Below, piece after piece: positions 1 to 8,361 of a DNA stretch of 43,076 nt. Both the position numbers and the translations under genes were made by a program. The notes below the pieces were generated by a model, which worked only from the letters and a program-made list of their open reading frames with translations, made no database searches and was not told where the DNA came from. The stretch is from Alistipes sp. (GTDB lineage: Bacteria > Bacteroidota > Bacteroidia > Bacteroidales > Rikenellaceae), in contig JAFYRB010000088.1 in NCBI GenBank assembly GCA_017559615.1, positions 1 to 43,076 of the forward strand, written 5' to 3'. The stretch's first letter is position 1; each line of letters opens with the position of its first letter.

Positions 1-305
1 ACAACCACATAATCGTCGATGCAGAATATTCTCTCCACATCGTGCTGCGAGCCAAGCAACTCTGTACGCAGACCGATTATGGCATTTGTCGTAAGATTAG
101 AGCTATCTGTCAATGGCGACAACATCACCATCACCCAATCACCGCCATATGACGGACGCACAAACTCAATAGGTATCTCCTCCTCACCAAACTCCAAATA
201 GCCATACATAGGAGCCTTTGGCTTCGGAACATTAACACTCTCCTCGGCGCATCCCGCAGCAAATATAATCGCCGCGATGATAATTATATGTCGTAGAATT
301 CTCAT
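1..305 (-). CDS. Surface lipoprotein, N-terminal part (runs off the left edge)
   Basis: Reading leftward from the ATG at 305 there is an open frame of 101 codons to the window edge with no stop. The product begins with a lipoprotein signal: a basic start (MRILRH), a run of I/A residues and the lipobox AAGC, so Cys19 would be lipidated. The mature part continues with an acidic AEE. A stretch around residues 56-85 (GDWVMVMLSPLTD, then AIIGLRTELLG) resembles a module of the neighbouring large lipoprotein (GDDIYIVATPTKD, then YIYAAVSPVLLG), so the two are probably related. It begins 45 nt after the stop of that gene, on the same strand with no hairpin between, so it is likely the third gene of the operon. 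Function unknown; the C-terminus cannot be seen. Confidence 0.75.
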   Translation of the reverse strand, partial: MRILRHIIIIAAIIFAAGCAEESVNVPKPKAPMYGYLEFGEEEIPIEFVRPSYGGDWVMVMLSPLTDSSNLTTNAIIGLRTELLGSQHDVERIFCIDDYVV

Positions 306-350
306 ATTCAATACATCAAAATCTTCACTCACTTTTTACATCCCAAACTA

Positions 351-2684
351 TTATCTCACAGTCACCTCTCCGCTATAACTAAACTCCAAGCCAGCATAGT
401 TGGTAAAATGTAGTTCGAGGCTCTGTGACTCAGCATTATATATCGCAGTAAGGGTACCGCTATCGCCATTAGCCTTGCTATATATGCGACGGTTGTACGA
501 TACCGTGAAGTCAGCACTCTGCGAGAAGCCATAAGAGTTTCCATTAAAGAAACTTTGTGGCGCTGTAAGCTCCACGGGCCTACCTCCCGTATTATTTAAA
601 CTAAACTTATAGAGCGCATCCTCGACCGAGAGAGTTGCCGAAATCATAGTATACTCATTGCCATCGTATATAAAGTAGTTGCTTCGCTCCTCAGGCTCGT
701 AGTACACCGAGGTACACACGCCATTAAACTCTACATTATAGGCAACACCCTCAACAACCACATTTACAACTGCTTGGTAGTCGCCAGCGCCGCGACGTGT
801 AATAGCAAAATCTCCCGTAGCACTGTCCATATCCTCTGCCATTAGGTCGAAACTACGGCTGGAGTCGAGGTTATCGACCAAGCCGAACATCTCAAGCGTA
901 GCAGCCGAGATATTATGCTTTAGGCCATTTGCAAGCGTGCTATCAAAGACAAAGTATAGATACCACGTAGTTAACTCCAACTCAGCAAAATAGGTAATTC
1001 CCGCAGGAGTGAAGTATAGGTACGTAAGCCTATCCTCCTCCATATAGAATGCCGAGCGCAGCGGCTTCTCCTCCGAGCCTCGTGATATGATATTCTCGTT
1101 AACCGCAACCTGCTTCTCAGCCGAGAGGTAGAACCTCAACTCCGTGCCATCGGCGAGTGTTATCTCACCCTTTACAATAGCCACGTTGTTCTCATATTCG
1201 AAGGTCATCGCACCCTGACTAATCTCGTCGGTAGCGTCTGGCGATAGCGACTCGATAATCGCACCTCGAAGCGTTGACATTATAGTATAGGCGTTATCTT
1301 CGGCCACAAGGTCCACCTCTCTACCCAAAAGCACAGGGCTTACTGCGGCGTAGATATACTCCTCACACTCAAACATCTCCATAGCCGATGTGATGTCCTT
1401 CGTAGGGGTTGCCACGATGTAGATATCATCGCCCAACATCTCCAGAGCTACACTATGCAGCGTTGCAACCTCATCGTTTATCGAGTATTGATTCTCGGTA
1501 AGTTGCACCTCGGGCTTTTCATCCTCAATACCCAAGATATTCTCGCGAGCGATGAGAGCATCTGCCGTAACCTTGAAACGTGGCTCGGAGCAATCCTCCA
1601 AGTTGCAGATAAAGCGATGTGAGCCATCCTCACCACGCTCAACAACCACCTCGCCACCATCAATACGAGCATAGCTATCACCCCACGCGCCATCTTCGTA
1701 CTCCACATACCAACAACCCGACCAATAGGGCGCAGTAAAGCGATTAGGGAGTCCCGACACCGCACGATAAGGCACTATATCATCCTTATCGAAGGATGTG
1801 TCGAGGTTTCTAACAAGCATTGGATATCTGTCAGCGGGGATGCCATCGTTTATATCAGCATCGCCAGGCACCAGCAAATCAAGGCGAAGAACACCTCCTG
1901 TACCTACGGGTTTACCCCACTCAAACTCTATGCTCTCGTCGGCCAAGAAAACAAGAAAATCACGATAACTATCATCGCCCAAGTAGAAGCAATCACCCCT
2001 ATCGGCAATGTGTGCCTTGACGAAACCATCAAGAACTATATCGCTTTGTAGCAACGTATTAGGCACCTCCTCCTTTACATACGACTCTATCTTGGCCGTA
2101 CCTCGCCACACAAAGTTACGCTTGCGGCACTGCTTTCCTACGAGTGTTCCCTCTATCGTAACCGAGCCATCATCGTTAAGCACTATCTTCAACCTTCCAT
2201 CATCCAGAAGGTCGACATCCATATCCGTAGAGCCGTCGGCAATAGCGGCATAGAATGTTCCATCAGGAATCTCCACACGGCCATTGGGCAGGTCCAATAG
2301 GTCGAGATAGCCATATACAAACGTATTGGTAGTGAAATCTCCAGAATGACTTTGAGCATAATACTCGCCCACAAGATGTTGCAGCGAGGCACCCTGATTA
2401 TCATCATACGGAGCATTTAGCGCCAACTGCATAATATGACCAGGGCCAATGGGGTTGCCAAGTTCGTCTATCTCCATATCGGTGTAGAACTTCACAGTCC
2501 AACTATCCGACAACTCATCACCCGCATAATCACCCGTGTAGACAAACTGAGCATTGGTAAACTCTATGGTATTTGACTCCTTCTCCTGATACCCCAAATC
2601 TACAACTTGAGTATGCTCCTCGGCACACGCCACCATCGTCAACAGACTTAGCAGCACTGCCACTCCACAAAAAAATCTACGCAT
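351..2684 (-). CDS. Large multi-module surface lipoprotein (777 aa)
   Basis: No named family is recognised. The N-terminus is a lipoprotein signal peptide ending in MVAC (Cys20), followed by acidic AEE, a pattern compatible with export to the outer-membrane surface in Bacteroidota. The rest is predicted beta-rich and built of about five similar units, near residues 41-200, 215-380, 400-530, 540-660 and 668-777. The first two are longest and share a pattern with a W/F-V-F strand, then GxPxGxG, LxL, a P, and later a ddGxxxV strand pair ending in a G/A-x-x-x-I strand. No enzyme motif is visible; a binding or scaffold role is an inference. It starts 29 nt after the plug protein gene and is followed at 45 nt by another lipoprotein gene, which suggests one envelope operon. 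It could be an adhesin-like or glycan-binding protein, but nothing in the sequence proves this. Confidence 0.85.
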   Translation of the reverse strand: MRRFFCGVAVLLSLLTMVACAEEHTQVVDLGYQEKESNTIEFTNAQFVYTGDYAGDELSDSWTVKFYTDMEIDELGNPIGPGHIMQLALNAPYDDNQGASLQHLVGEYYAQSHSGDFTTNTFVYGYLDLLDLPNGRVEIPDGTFYAAIADGSTDMDVDLLDDGRLKIVLNDDGSVTIEGTLVGKQCRKRNFVWRGTAKIESYVKEEVPNTLLQSDIVLDGFVKAHIADRGDCFYLGDDSYRDFLVFLADESIEFEWGKPVGTGGVLRLDLLVPGDADINDGIPADRYPMLVRNLDTSFDKDDIVPYRAVSGLPNRFTAPYWSGCWYVEYEDGAWGDSYARIDGGEVVVERGEDGSHRFICNLEDCSEPRFKVTADALIARENILGIEDEKPEVQLTENQYSINDEVATLHSVALEMLGDDIYIVATPTKDITSAMEMFECEEYIYAAVSPVLLGREVDLVAEDNAYTIMSTLRGAIIESLSPDATDEISQGAMTFEYENNVAIVKGEITLADGTELRFYLSAEKQVAVNENIISRGSEEKPLRSAFYMEEDRLTYLYFTPAGITYFAELELTTWYLYFVFDSTLANGLKHNISAATLEMFGLVDNLDSSRSFDLMAEDMDSATGDFAITRRGAGDYQAVVNVVVEGVAYNVEFNGVCTSVYYEPEERSNYFIYDGNEYTMISATLSVEDALYKFSLNNTGGRPVELTAPQSFFNGNSYGFSQSADFTVSYNRRIYSKANGDSGTLTAIYNAESQSLELHFTNYAGLEFSYSGEVTVR

Positions 2685-2713
2685 AACCTTTGCCTTTATC
2701 TACTTCTCACTCG

Positions 2714-3403
2714 TTATCGTTTACGATTTATCGCCTCCTGGGCCGTGATGGTCTTGATGAGTACCACGCCGTGAACACCTCTAAAACCATACATATTCGA
2801 ACTCTTGATAACCTCCACCGAGCCAACATCATAGAGACTTATCATATCGATGTTCGACACCTCCACGCCATCGCAAAGAATAAGCACCGCCGAGGAGCTA
2901 TTTATGGAGTTCTGCGTGCGCAAGCACAACTCGCCGTTTATGTAACGAAGACTTGGGCAGCAGGCAAGAAGGGCTTGAAGAAGGCTCGAGCTACCCATAG
3001 CGCGGAGCCTATCACCAGGAATTCCCGACGAAAAATCGGTACTCTCACGGCGCTTGACATATCCAAAGCCGTAGTTCATCAACTCCTCCGACTCCTCCGA
3101 ACTCTGAACCTGATAGGTCTCGTTCTCCGATGCCAAAATCACGTCGATGCTCTGTCGCCCTGCCACAGGAATCTCCAACGTGTCGCGGCGATAGATAATG
3201 TAGAGCATATCGTCGGGTTTTATATCCGTAAGTCCGAAGCGGCCCTTGCCATCGGCACGTGTGAACTTATCGCTATCCTTAACCTTCACCATAGCCTTAA
3301 TTCCCGAGCCATCGAGGTGGCGAATACGACCATTGAAGGGCGTTTGCGCCTCGACACTCCAAAACGCAAACATCGCAAATAGTGCTATAATCAGCTTTCT
3401 CAT
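2714..3403 (-). CDS. Plug-only TonB-dependent-receptor-like protein (229 aa)
   Basis: A signal peptide (residues 1-19, cut near VEA-Q) is followed by a carboxypeptidase-regulatory-like beta domain (about 22-90, NGRIRHLDGSGI to IDVIL), then a region resembling the SusC/RagA plug: a GFGYVKRRES stretch like the GYG(T)QKK linker, a variable loop, RTQNSINSSSAVLILCDGVEV matching the R-x-x-(S/N)-I-N-x-x-x-x-P-L-x-V-x-D-G-V pattern, and VEVIKSSNMYGFRGVHGVVLIKT matching the usual end of a plug domain. Where full receptors continue into a 22-strand barrel of several hundred residues, this protein stops a few residues later. The stop codon is followed directly by the next gene, with no barrel remnant, so this is a complete short protein and not a pseudogene by appearance. 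First gene of the leftward lipoprotein operon. Role unknown. Confidence 0.8.
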   Translation of the reverse strand: MRKLIIALFAMFAFWSVEAQTPFNGRIRHLDGSGIKAMVKVKDSDKFTRADGKGRFGLTDIKPDDMLYIIYRRDTLEIPVAGRQSIDVILASENETYQVQSSEESEELMNYGFGYVKRRESTDFSSGIPGDRLRAMGSSSLLQALLACCPSLRYINGELCLRTQNSINSSSAVLILCDGVEVSNIDMISLYDVGSVEVIKSSNMYGFRGVHGVVLIKTITAQEAINRKR

Positions 3404-3429
3404 AGTTGTTAATAGTCTGGTTTATGATT

Positions 3430-3438
3430 GTAAAGATA
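3430..3438 (-). promoter_or_regulatory. Promoter -7 box of the plug/lipoprotein operon
   Basis: Leftward TATCTTTAC, one base off the Bacteroidota -7 consensus TAnnTTTG, with a TTTC about 23 nt upstream in place of TTTG. It lies 27 nt upstream of the plug-protein ATG and is back to back with the pfp promoter. Confidence 0.45.
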
Positions 3439-3474
3439 CAAATTTTAATCTTATTTTGAAATAGTTTGCAAAAA

Positions 3475-3508
3475 TTTGCATAGTTCTTAAAAAAATTTAT
3501 TATATTTG
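3475..3508 (+). promoter_or_regulatory. pfp promoter
   Basis: TTTG at 3475-3478 and a perfect TATATTTG at 3501-3508, matching the Bacteroidota -33/-7 elements (first-to-first distance 26). The expected start of transcription near 3515 leaves a leader of about 35 nt before the pfp ATG. Confidence 0.65.
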
Positions 3509-3549
3509 TGGGAGAAAATTCTATAAACTAATATAAATCTTATACGATT

Positions 3550-4782
3550 ATGAAAGAGGCTATTGCAATTCTTACTGGTGGCGGTCCTGCTCCTGGTATG
3601 AACACTGTTGTTGGCTCTGTAGCCAAGACATTCCTTGCTAAGGGTTATCGTGTTATCGGTCTTCACTATGGCTATTCAGGACTTTTCAATCCTAACCCAC
3701 GCTACGAGGACCTCGATATGTTCCGCGTAGATTACATCTTCAATCAGGGTGGTTCTTACCTCACTATGAGCCGTTTTAAGCCATCGGAGGAGGATTTCGA
3801 GAAGAACTTCAACCTCGATTTCTTCAAGGAGAACAACATCAAATTGTTGGTAACCGTAGGTGGTGATGACACAGCGTCTACTGCAAACCGTATCGCAAAG
3901 TTCTTGGAGGCTAAGCAGTATCCTATTGCCAACATCCACGTTCCAAAGACTATCGACAACGACCTTCCATTGCCAGCAGGTATGCCTACATTCGGTTACC
4001 AGTCAGCAAAGAACGCTGGTTCGGTAATCGGTCGTGCGGTATACAACGATGCTCGTACTTCGGCTAACTGGTTTGTTGTTGCAGCTATGGGCCGCTCTGC
4101 AGGTCACCTTGCATTCGGTATTGCATCTGCGTGCCACTACCCTATGATTATCATCCCAGAGATGTTTAACAAGACAAAGATTACTATCGACAAGATTATC
4201 TCGCTCATCGTATCTGCGATTGTTAAGCGTAAGATTATGAATATGGACTATGGCGTAGCTATGGTATCGGAGGGTGTATTCCACGCTCTCGACCAGGAGG
4301 AGATTCTCAAGTCGGGTATCAACTTCTCGTACGACGACCACGGCCACCCAGAGCTTGGTAAGGTGTCAAAGGCCGAGATGTTCAACACATTGCTCGAGAA
4401 GCGTTGCAAGGCTCTTGGCGTGAAGGTTAAGTCACGTCCTGTGGAGATTGGCTACGAGGTACGTTGCCAGACTCCTTGTGCTTTCGACCTTGTTTACTGC
4501 TCACAGCTCGGTATGGGTGTTTACAAGCTCTTCTCGGAGGGTAAGACAGGCTGTATGGTTTACATCAGCCAGGAGGGTTACGTATCACCTCTCTACCTCA
4601 AGGATTTGCAGGATCCAGAGACTGGCAAAATTCCACCACGTCTTGTAGATATCAACGCTGATAAGATTCACCAGGTTATCGACAACCTTATGCACTACAT
4701 CACTCCAGAGGATTACGAGGCTGCACGCGCATACCTTCCAAATCCTGAGGAGTATGACTTCCGCAAGATTCTTAACTGGTAA
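3550..4782 (+). CDS. pfp: Pyrophosphate-dependent 6-phosphofructokinase
   Basis: Phosphorylates fructose-6-phosphate to fructose-1,6-bisphosphate in glycolysis, using pyrophosphate; the reaction is reversible. The N-terminal nucleotide/PPi loop LTGGGPAPGMN is at residues 9-18. Two family-diagnostic sites point to PPi over ATP: GGDD at 104-107 (ATP enzymes have GGDG) and PKTIDND at 132-138 (ATP enzymes have PGTIDND, with Gly for Lys). Length 410 aa fits the shorter PPi-dependent class. It is a single-gene unit with its own promoter upstream and a hairpin terminator downstream. PPi use is typical of gut Bacteroidales and saves ATP in fermentative growth. The reading of cofactor from these residues is well established for the family; the symbol pfp is used in that sense. 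Confidence 0.93.
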   Translation: MKEAIAILTGGGPAPGMNTVVGSVAKTFLAKGYRVIGLHYGYSGLFNPNPRYEDLDMFRVDYIFNQGGSYLTMSRFKPSEEDFEKNFNLDFFKENNIKLLVTVGGDDTASTANRIAKFLEAKQYPIANIHVPKTIDNDLPLPAGMPTFGYQSAKNAGSVIGRAVYNDARTSANWFVVAAMGRSAGHLAFGIASACHYPMIIIPEMFNKTKITIDKIISLIVSAIVKRKIMNMDYGVAMVSEGVFHALDQEEILKSGINFSYDDHGHPELGKVSKAEMFNTLLEKRCKALGVKVKSRPVEIGYEVRCQTPCAFDLVYCSQLGMGVYKLFSEGKTGCMVYISQEGYVSPLYLKDLQDPETGKIPPRLVDINADKIHQVIDNLMHYITPEDYEAARAYLPNPEEYDFRKILNW

Positions 4783-4819
4783 TCGGCGGTTATAGGTAGC
4801 CTTGCTACCACACTCCTAA

Positions 4820-4867
4820 AGCTCCGAATGAGCAGTACACCATAGTACACTCATTCGGGGCTTTTTC
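4820..4867 (+). terminator. Rho-independent terminator after pfp
   Basis: Inverted repeat agctccgaatgag / ctcattcggggct (one G-U type mismatch) around a 17-nt loop, followed by TTTTT. Confidence 0.8.
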
Positions 4868-4961
4868 TATACCTCCGTCACGCACTCCTTGCCACACACC
4901 TCACCACAAACAAATTAGATAAAATATCCGCGCTCGCGTTTCAAGTTTTCACTTTTTTTCG

Positions 4962-4969
4962 TATCTTTG
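4962..4969 (+). promoter_or_regulatory. Promoter -7 box for the peptidase-queA unit
   Basis: Perfect TATCTTTG, 35 nt before the peptidase ATG, with TTTC 23 nt upstream at 4939 in the place of the TTTG -33 element. Confidence 0.6.
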
Positions 4970-5004
4970 CTTGCACGAAATCGTTAACAACTAAAACTAT
5001 AACT

Positions 5005-7086
5005 ATGAAAAAACTATTGACATTGCTTGCTTTGGTAAGCATCAGCTTTAGCGCCATTGCCGATGAGGGTATGTGGTTGCTTCCATACATCAAGAAGATG
5101 AATGAGAAGGATATGAAGGCCCACGGTTGCAAACTCAAGGCCGAGGATATCTACTCTGCGGAGAAGTCTTCGTTGAAGGATGCTATCGTAATCTTTGGCG
5201 GTGGCTGTACAGGTGAGATTGTATCCGAGAGCGGTCTTCTCTTCACCAACCACCACTGTGGCTACAACTCTATCCAGCAGCTCTCAAGCGTAGAGCACGA
5301 CTATCTCAAGGATGGTTTCTGGGCAAAGAACAACGCCGAGGAGCTTCCTGCCGAGGGCCTCTCGGTACGCTTCGTACGTCACATCTTCGACGTTACGGCA
5401 GATATTATGGGCAACATCCCATCAACTGCATCACAAGAGGAGTACTCAACTATCGCAGGCCAGAACAAGGAGGCTCTCATCGCGAAGCTCGAGGCGGAGT
5501 ACCCAGGTATGCAGATTATCATTCCATCGTTCTTCGGTGGCAATCAGTTCTTCGCATTTGTCCTCGAGGTATATCCTGATGTTCGTTTGGTAGGTACACC
5601 ACCTTCGTCTATTGGTAAGTTTGGTGGCGACACCGATAACTGGATGTGGCCACGTCACACTGGCGACTTCTCTATCTTCCGTGTCTATGCTGGTAAGGAT
5701 AACCGCCCTGCAGCCTACTCAAAGGATAACGTACCTTACAAGGCCGAGAAGTGGCTCAACATCTCGCTCAAGGGTATCGAGGAGGGCGACTTCGGTATGA
5801 TTATGGGCTTCCCAGGCTCTACCGAGCGTTATAAGACCTCATACGAGATTGACTATATGTTGGAGGTTGACAACCCACAGCGCATCTACATCCGCGGTGA
5901 GCGTCAGCAGATTCTCCGCCAGTGGATGGACTCTGACCAGGCTATCCGTATTCAGTACGATGCGAAGTATGCTTCGTCGGCAAACTACTGGAAGAACTCT
6001 ATCGGTATGTCACGCGGCATCGAGAAGCTCAACGTCCGCGATAAGAAGGCGAAGCAGGAGGCTGAGTTCCAGGCGTGGGCTAATAGCAATACTCTTCCAG
6101 AGGAGGGCTACATCGACGCTTTGGCACTTATCGAGCAGTCGCAGCGCGAGGCTAAAGATGAGAATGCTACATTGCAGTGGTTGGGCGAGGCGTTTATGCA
6201 GTCTGTGGAGCTTGTGCAGACTATGCTTGGTATGCGCGATGCAGAGCAGTTCTACAAGGATTATAACGCCGATGTAGACCGCGCCGTAGCAAAGCGTATG
6301 TTCGTAATCTACCGCGAGAATAACACCCACCTTCCATCTATATATCAGAAGATTGACTCGGAGTTTGCGGGCGATAGCGACAAGTATGTAGATTGGTTGT
6401 ACGACAACTCGAAGCTCACATCGTTGGAGTCATACCGCGCCATCGCCGAGCTATCGAAGGAGGAGCGTCAGCAGGTGTTTATGGCCGACCCTGTCTACGA
6501 GTTAACAAACTCGATTCTTACTCTCTACCGCGAGCTTTCACCAGCTGCTATGGCTGCTAACCTCAAGTTTGCCGAGGGCCACCGCAAGTATATCGACGGT
6601 CTTATGAAGATGCAGCCAGAAAAGCCTTGGGCTTCGGATGCTAACTTCACAATCCGCCTCACTTATGGTAACGTACTTCCTTATAGCCCTGCCGATGGTA
6701 TCGTCTATAACCACTACACCACTATCGAGGGTGTTATGGCAAAGGAGGACCCTACAAATCCTGTGGAGTTCACCGTTCCAGAGCGCTTGAAGGAGCTTTA
6801 CCAGAAGAAGGACTATGGCCGTTATGCAGATAAGAATGGCGACCTTCCTGTTGCATTCCTCGTAAACTGCGACATCACAGGTGGTAACTCAGGCTCTCCT
6901 GTTATGAACAAGAAGGGCGAGCTTATCGGTTTGGCGTTCGATGGTAACTGGGAGGCTATGTCGGGCGACGTGGCATTCGAGCCAGAGCTTCAGCGCACTA
7001 TTGCCGTAGATATCCGCTACGTGTTGTTCGTAGTTGAGAAGTATGGCAACGCCAAGTGGCTTATCGACGAGCTTACTATTAAGTAA
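5005..7086 (+). CDS. S46 family dipeptidyl-peptidase, DPP7-like
   Basis: Periplasmic serine exopeptidase that removes dipeptides from peptide N-termini, feeding amino-acid fermentation. The signal peptide is residues 1-19 (IADEGMWLLPY gives the mature start usual for this family). The chymotrypsin-like catalytic triad is visible: His in TNHHCGY (83/84), Asp221 in RHTGDFS and Ser629 in GGNSGSP. The helical insert between the Asp and Ser halves gives the family length of about 700 aa. Eighteen residues after the Ser is Gly647 (FDGN); in DPP11 this position is Arg and gives Asp/Glu specificity, while Gly is found in DPP7 with hydrophobic preference. The DPP7 assignment is thus an inference from one residue. 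Its stop is 3 nt from the queA start, so both are read from the 4962 promoter. Confidence 0.92.
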   Translation: MKKLLTLLALVSISFSAIADEGMWLLPYIKKMNEKDMKAHGCKLKAEDIYSAEKSSLKDAIVIFGGGCTGEIVSESGLLFTNHHCGYNSIQQLSSVEHDYLKDGFWAKNNAEELPAEGLSVRFVRHIFDVTADIMGNIPSTASQEEYSTIAGQNKEALIAKLEAEYPGMQIIIPSFFGGNQFFAFVLEVYPDVRLVGTPPSSIGKFGGDTDNWMWPRHTGDFSIFRVYAGKDNRPAAYSKDNVPYKAEKWLNISLKGIEEGDFGMIMGFPGSTERYKTSYEIDYMLEVDNPQRIYIRGERQQILRQWMDSDQAIRIQYDAKYASSANYWKNSIGMSRGIEKLNVRDKKAKQEAEFQAWANSNTLPEEGYIDALALIEQSQREAKDENATLQWLGEAFMQSVELVQTMLGMRDAEQFYKDYNADVDRAVAKRMFVIYRENNTHLPSIYQKIDSEFAGDSDKYVDWLYDNSKLTSLESYRAIAELSKEERQQVFMADPVYELTNSILTLYRELSPAAMAANLKFAEGHRKYIDGLMKMQPEKPWASDANFTIRLTYGNVLPYSPADGIVYNHYTTIEGVMAKEDPTNPVEFTVPERLKELYQKKDYGRYADKNGDLPVAFLVNCDITGGNSGSPVMNKKGELIGLAFDGNWEAMSGDVAFEPELQRTIAVDIRYVLFVVEKYGNAKWLIDELTIK

Positions 7087-7089
7087 TAT

Positions 7090-8301
7090 ATGGAACGACA
7101 TATAGATATCAACGACTTTAACTACAACCTTCCTGATGAGCGCATCGCAAAGTTCCCCCTCGCGGAGCGTTCATCATCGAAGTTGCTTATATACGACAAC
7201 GGAACCATCGCCGAGAGCCACTTCCGCAACGTCGCGGAGTATCTCCCCGAGGGTGCTATGCTCGTCTTCAACAACACCCGCGTGGTGCGCGCGCGTATCG
7301 TGATGCACAAGGCCTCGGGAGCGCGTATCGAGGTATTCTGCCTCGAGCCACACAACCCTGCCGACTATGAGCGCGCCTTTGCCATCAAGGGCGAGAGCGA
7401 GTGGAGCTGCATCGTGGGAAACCTCAAGAAGTGGAAGGAGGGCGAGATAGGCATCGACTTTGAGTACTCTGGAGAGGCACATACGCTACGTGCCGAGATT
7501 GTGGAGCGTGGCACACGTGAGCATATCATCCGCTTCCGCTGGTCGGCAGATTGCAGCTTCGGACAGCTCCTCGAGACTCTGGGACGTATTCCTATTCCTC
7601 CATACCTCAACCGCGAGAGCGAGGATATAGACAACACTCGCTACCAGACTGTCTATGCACGCTTCGAGGGCTCGGTTGCCGCACCTACCGCAGGACTACA
7701 CTTCACACCCGAGCTTATCGCTGCGATGCGCGACAAGGGCTTCTCGTTCGAGGAGGTTACGCTACACGTGGGTGCAGGAACGTTCCTTCCGGTTAAGGAT
7801 GAGAACGCCGCAGAGCATAATATGCACACCGAGCATTTTGTGATTACCCGCACTACGCTCGAGAATATTCTTCGCAATGCGGGACGCATCGTCGCCGTAG
7901 GTACCACCTCGGTGCGAACTATGGAGTCGTTGACGGCTTTGGCGTGGAGAGTGAAGAATGGTGGCACACCTGATGTGGAGCGCGCCGTAGGACAGTGGGA
8001 GTTGTACGACATCCCTGCGGAGTTCGGATGTAAGGAGGTTGCCGAGACTCTACTTGCATATATGAATGAGTGTGGCACGGAGCAGCTTAAGGCCGCAACG
8101 CAGATTATGATTACGCCACTTGGCTACCGTTTCCGCATTGTGAACTACATCATCACGAACTTCCACCAACCAAAGTCTACACTACTGCTTCTGGTAAGTG
8201 CGTATGTAGGAGATAATTGGAAGCGCATCTACGATTATGCCTTGGCTAACGATTTCCGTTTCTTAAGCTATGGCGACTCATCGCTGCTTAAGGTCTACTA
8301 A
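7090..8301 (+). CDS. queA: S-adenosylmethionine:tRNA ribosyltransferase-isomerase
   Basis: Cytoplasmic enzyme of queuosine synthesis; it transfers and isomerises the ribosyl group of SAM to preQ1 at tRNA position 34 to give epoxyqueuosine. Conserved blocks are all present: the start with ERIAKFPLAERSSSKLL (17-33), GRIPIPPY (165-172), and YQTVYA with GSVAAPTAGLHF (185-205), then LHVGAGTFLPV and NFHQPKSTLLLLVSAY near the end. The length of 403 aa is somewhat above the usual 340-360, with an acceptable N-terminus. The gene lies 3 nt downstream of the peptidase, a pairing that has no evident functional logic. It ends at a strong shared terminator. Confidence 0.94.
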   Translation: MERHIDINDFNYNLPDERIAKFPLAERSSSKLLIYDNGTIAESHFRNVAEYLPEGAMLVFNNTRVVRARIVMHKASGARIEVFCLEPHNPADYERAFAIKGESEWSCIVGNLKKWKEGEIGIDFEYSGEAHTLRAEIVERGTREHIIRFRWSADCSFGQLLETLGRIPIPPYLNRESEDIDNTRYQTVYARFEGSVAAPTAGLHFTPELIAAMRDKGFSFEEVTLHVGAGTFLPVKDENAAEHNMHTEHFVITRTTLENILRNAGRIVAVGTTSVRTMESLTALAWRVKNGGTPDVERAVGQWELYDIPAEFGCKEVAETLLAYMNECGTEQLKAATQIMITPLGYRFRIVNYIITNFHQPKSTLLLLVSAYVGDNWKRIYDYALANDFRFLSYGDSSLLKVY

Positions 8302-8308
8302 ACAAATA

Positions 8309-8344
8309 AAATAGGGGTGACTACCGAAGTCACCCCTATTTTTA
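8309..8344. terminator. Bidirectional terminator between queA and panB
   Basis: Perfect stem aataggggtgact / agtcacccctatt around a 5-nt loop, with T-runs in both directions. It lies between the convergent stops of queA and panB. Confidence 0.88.
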
Positions 8345-8361
8345 TTCTGCCTATTCAGCTA

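Noticed and set aside
2690..3382. 230-codon plus-strand frame over the plug protein gene
   Set aside because: Antisense to a protein with signal peptide and plug motifs; composition is unlike real proteins.
4868..4961. Possible small RNA in the pfp-peptidase gap
   Set aside because: The stretch shows no stable hairpin, promoter or terminator of its own beyond those already listed.
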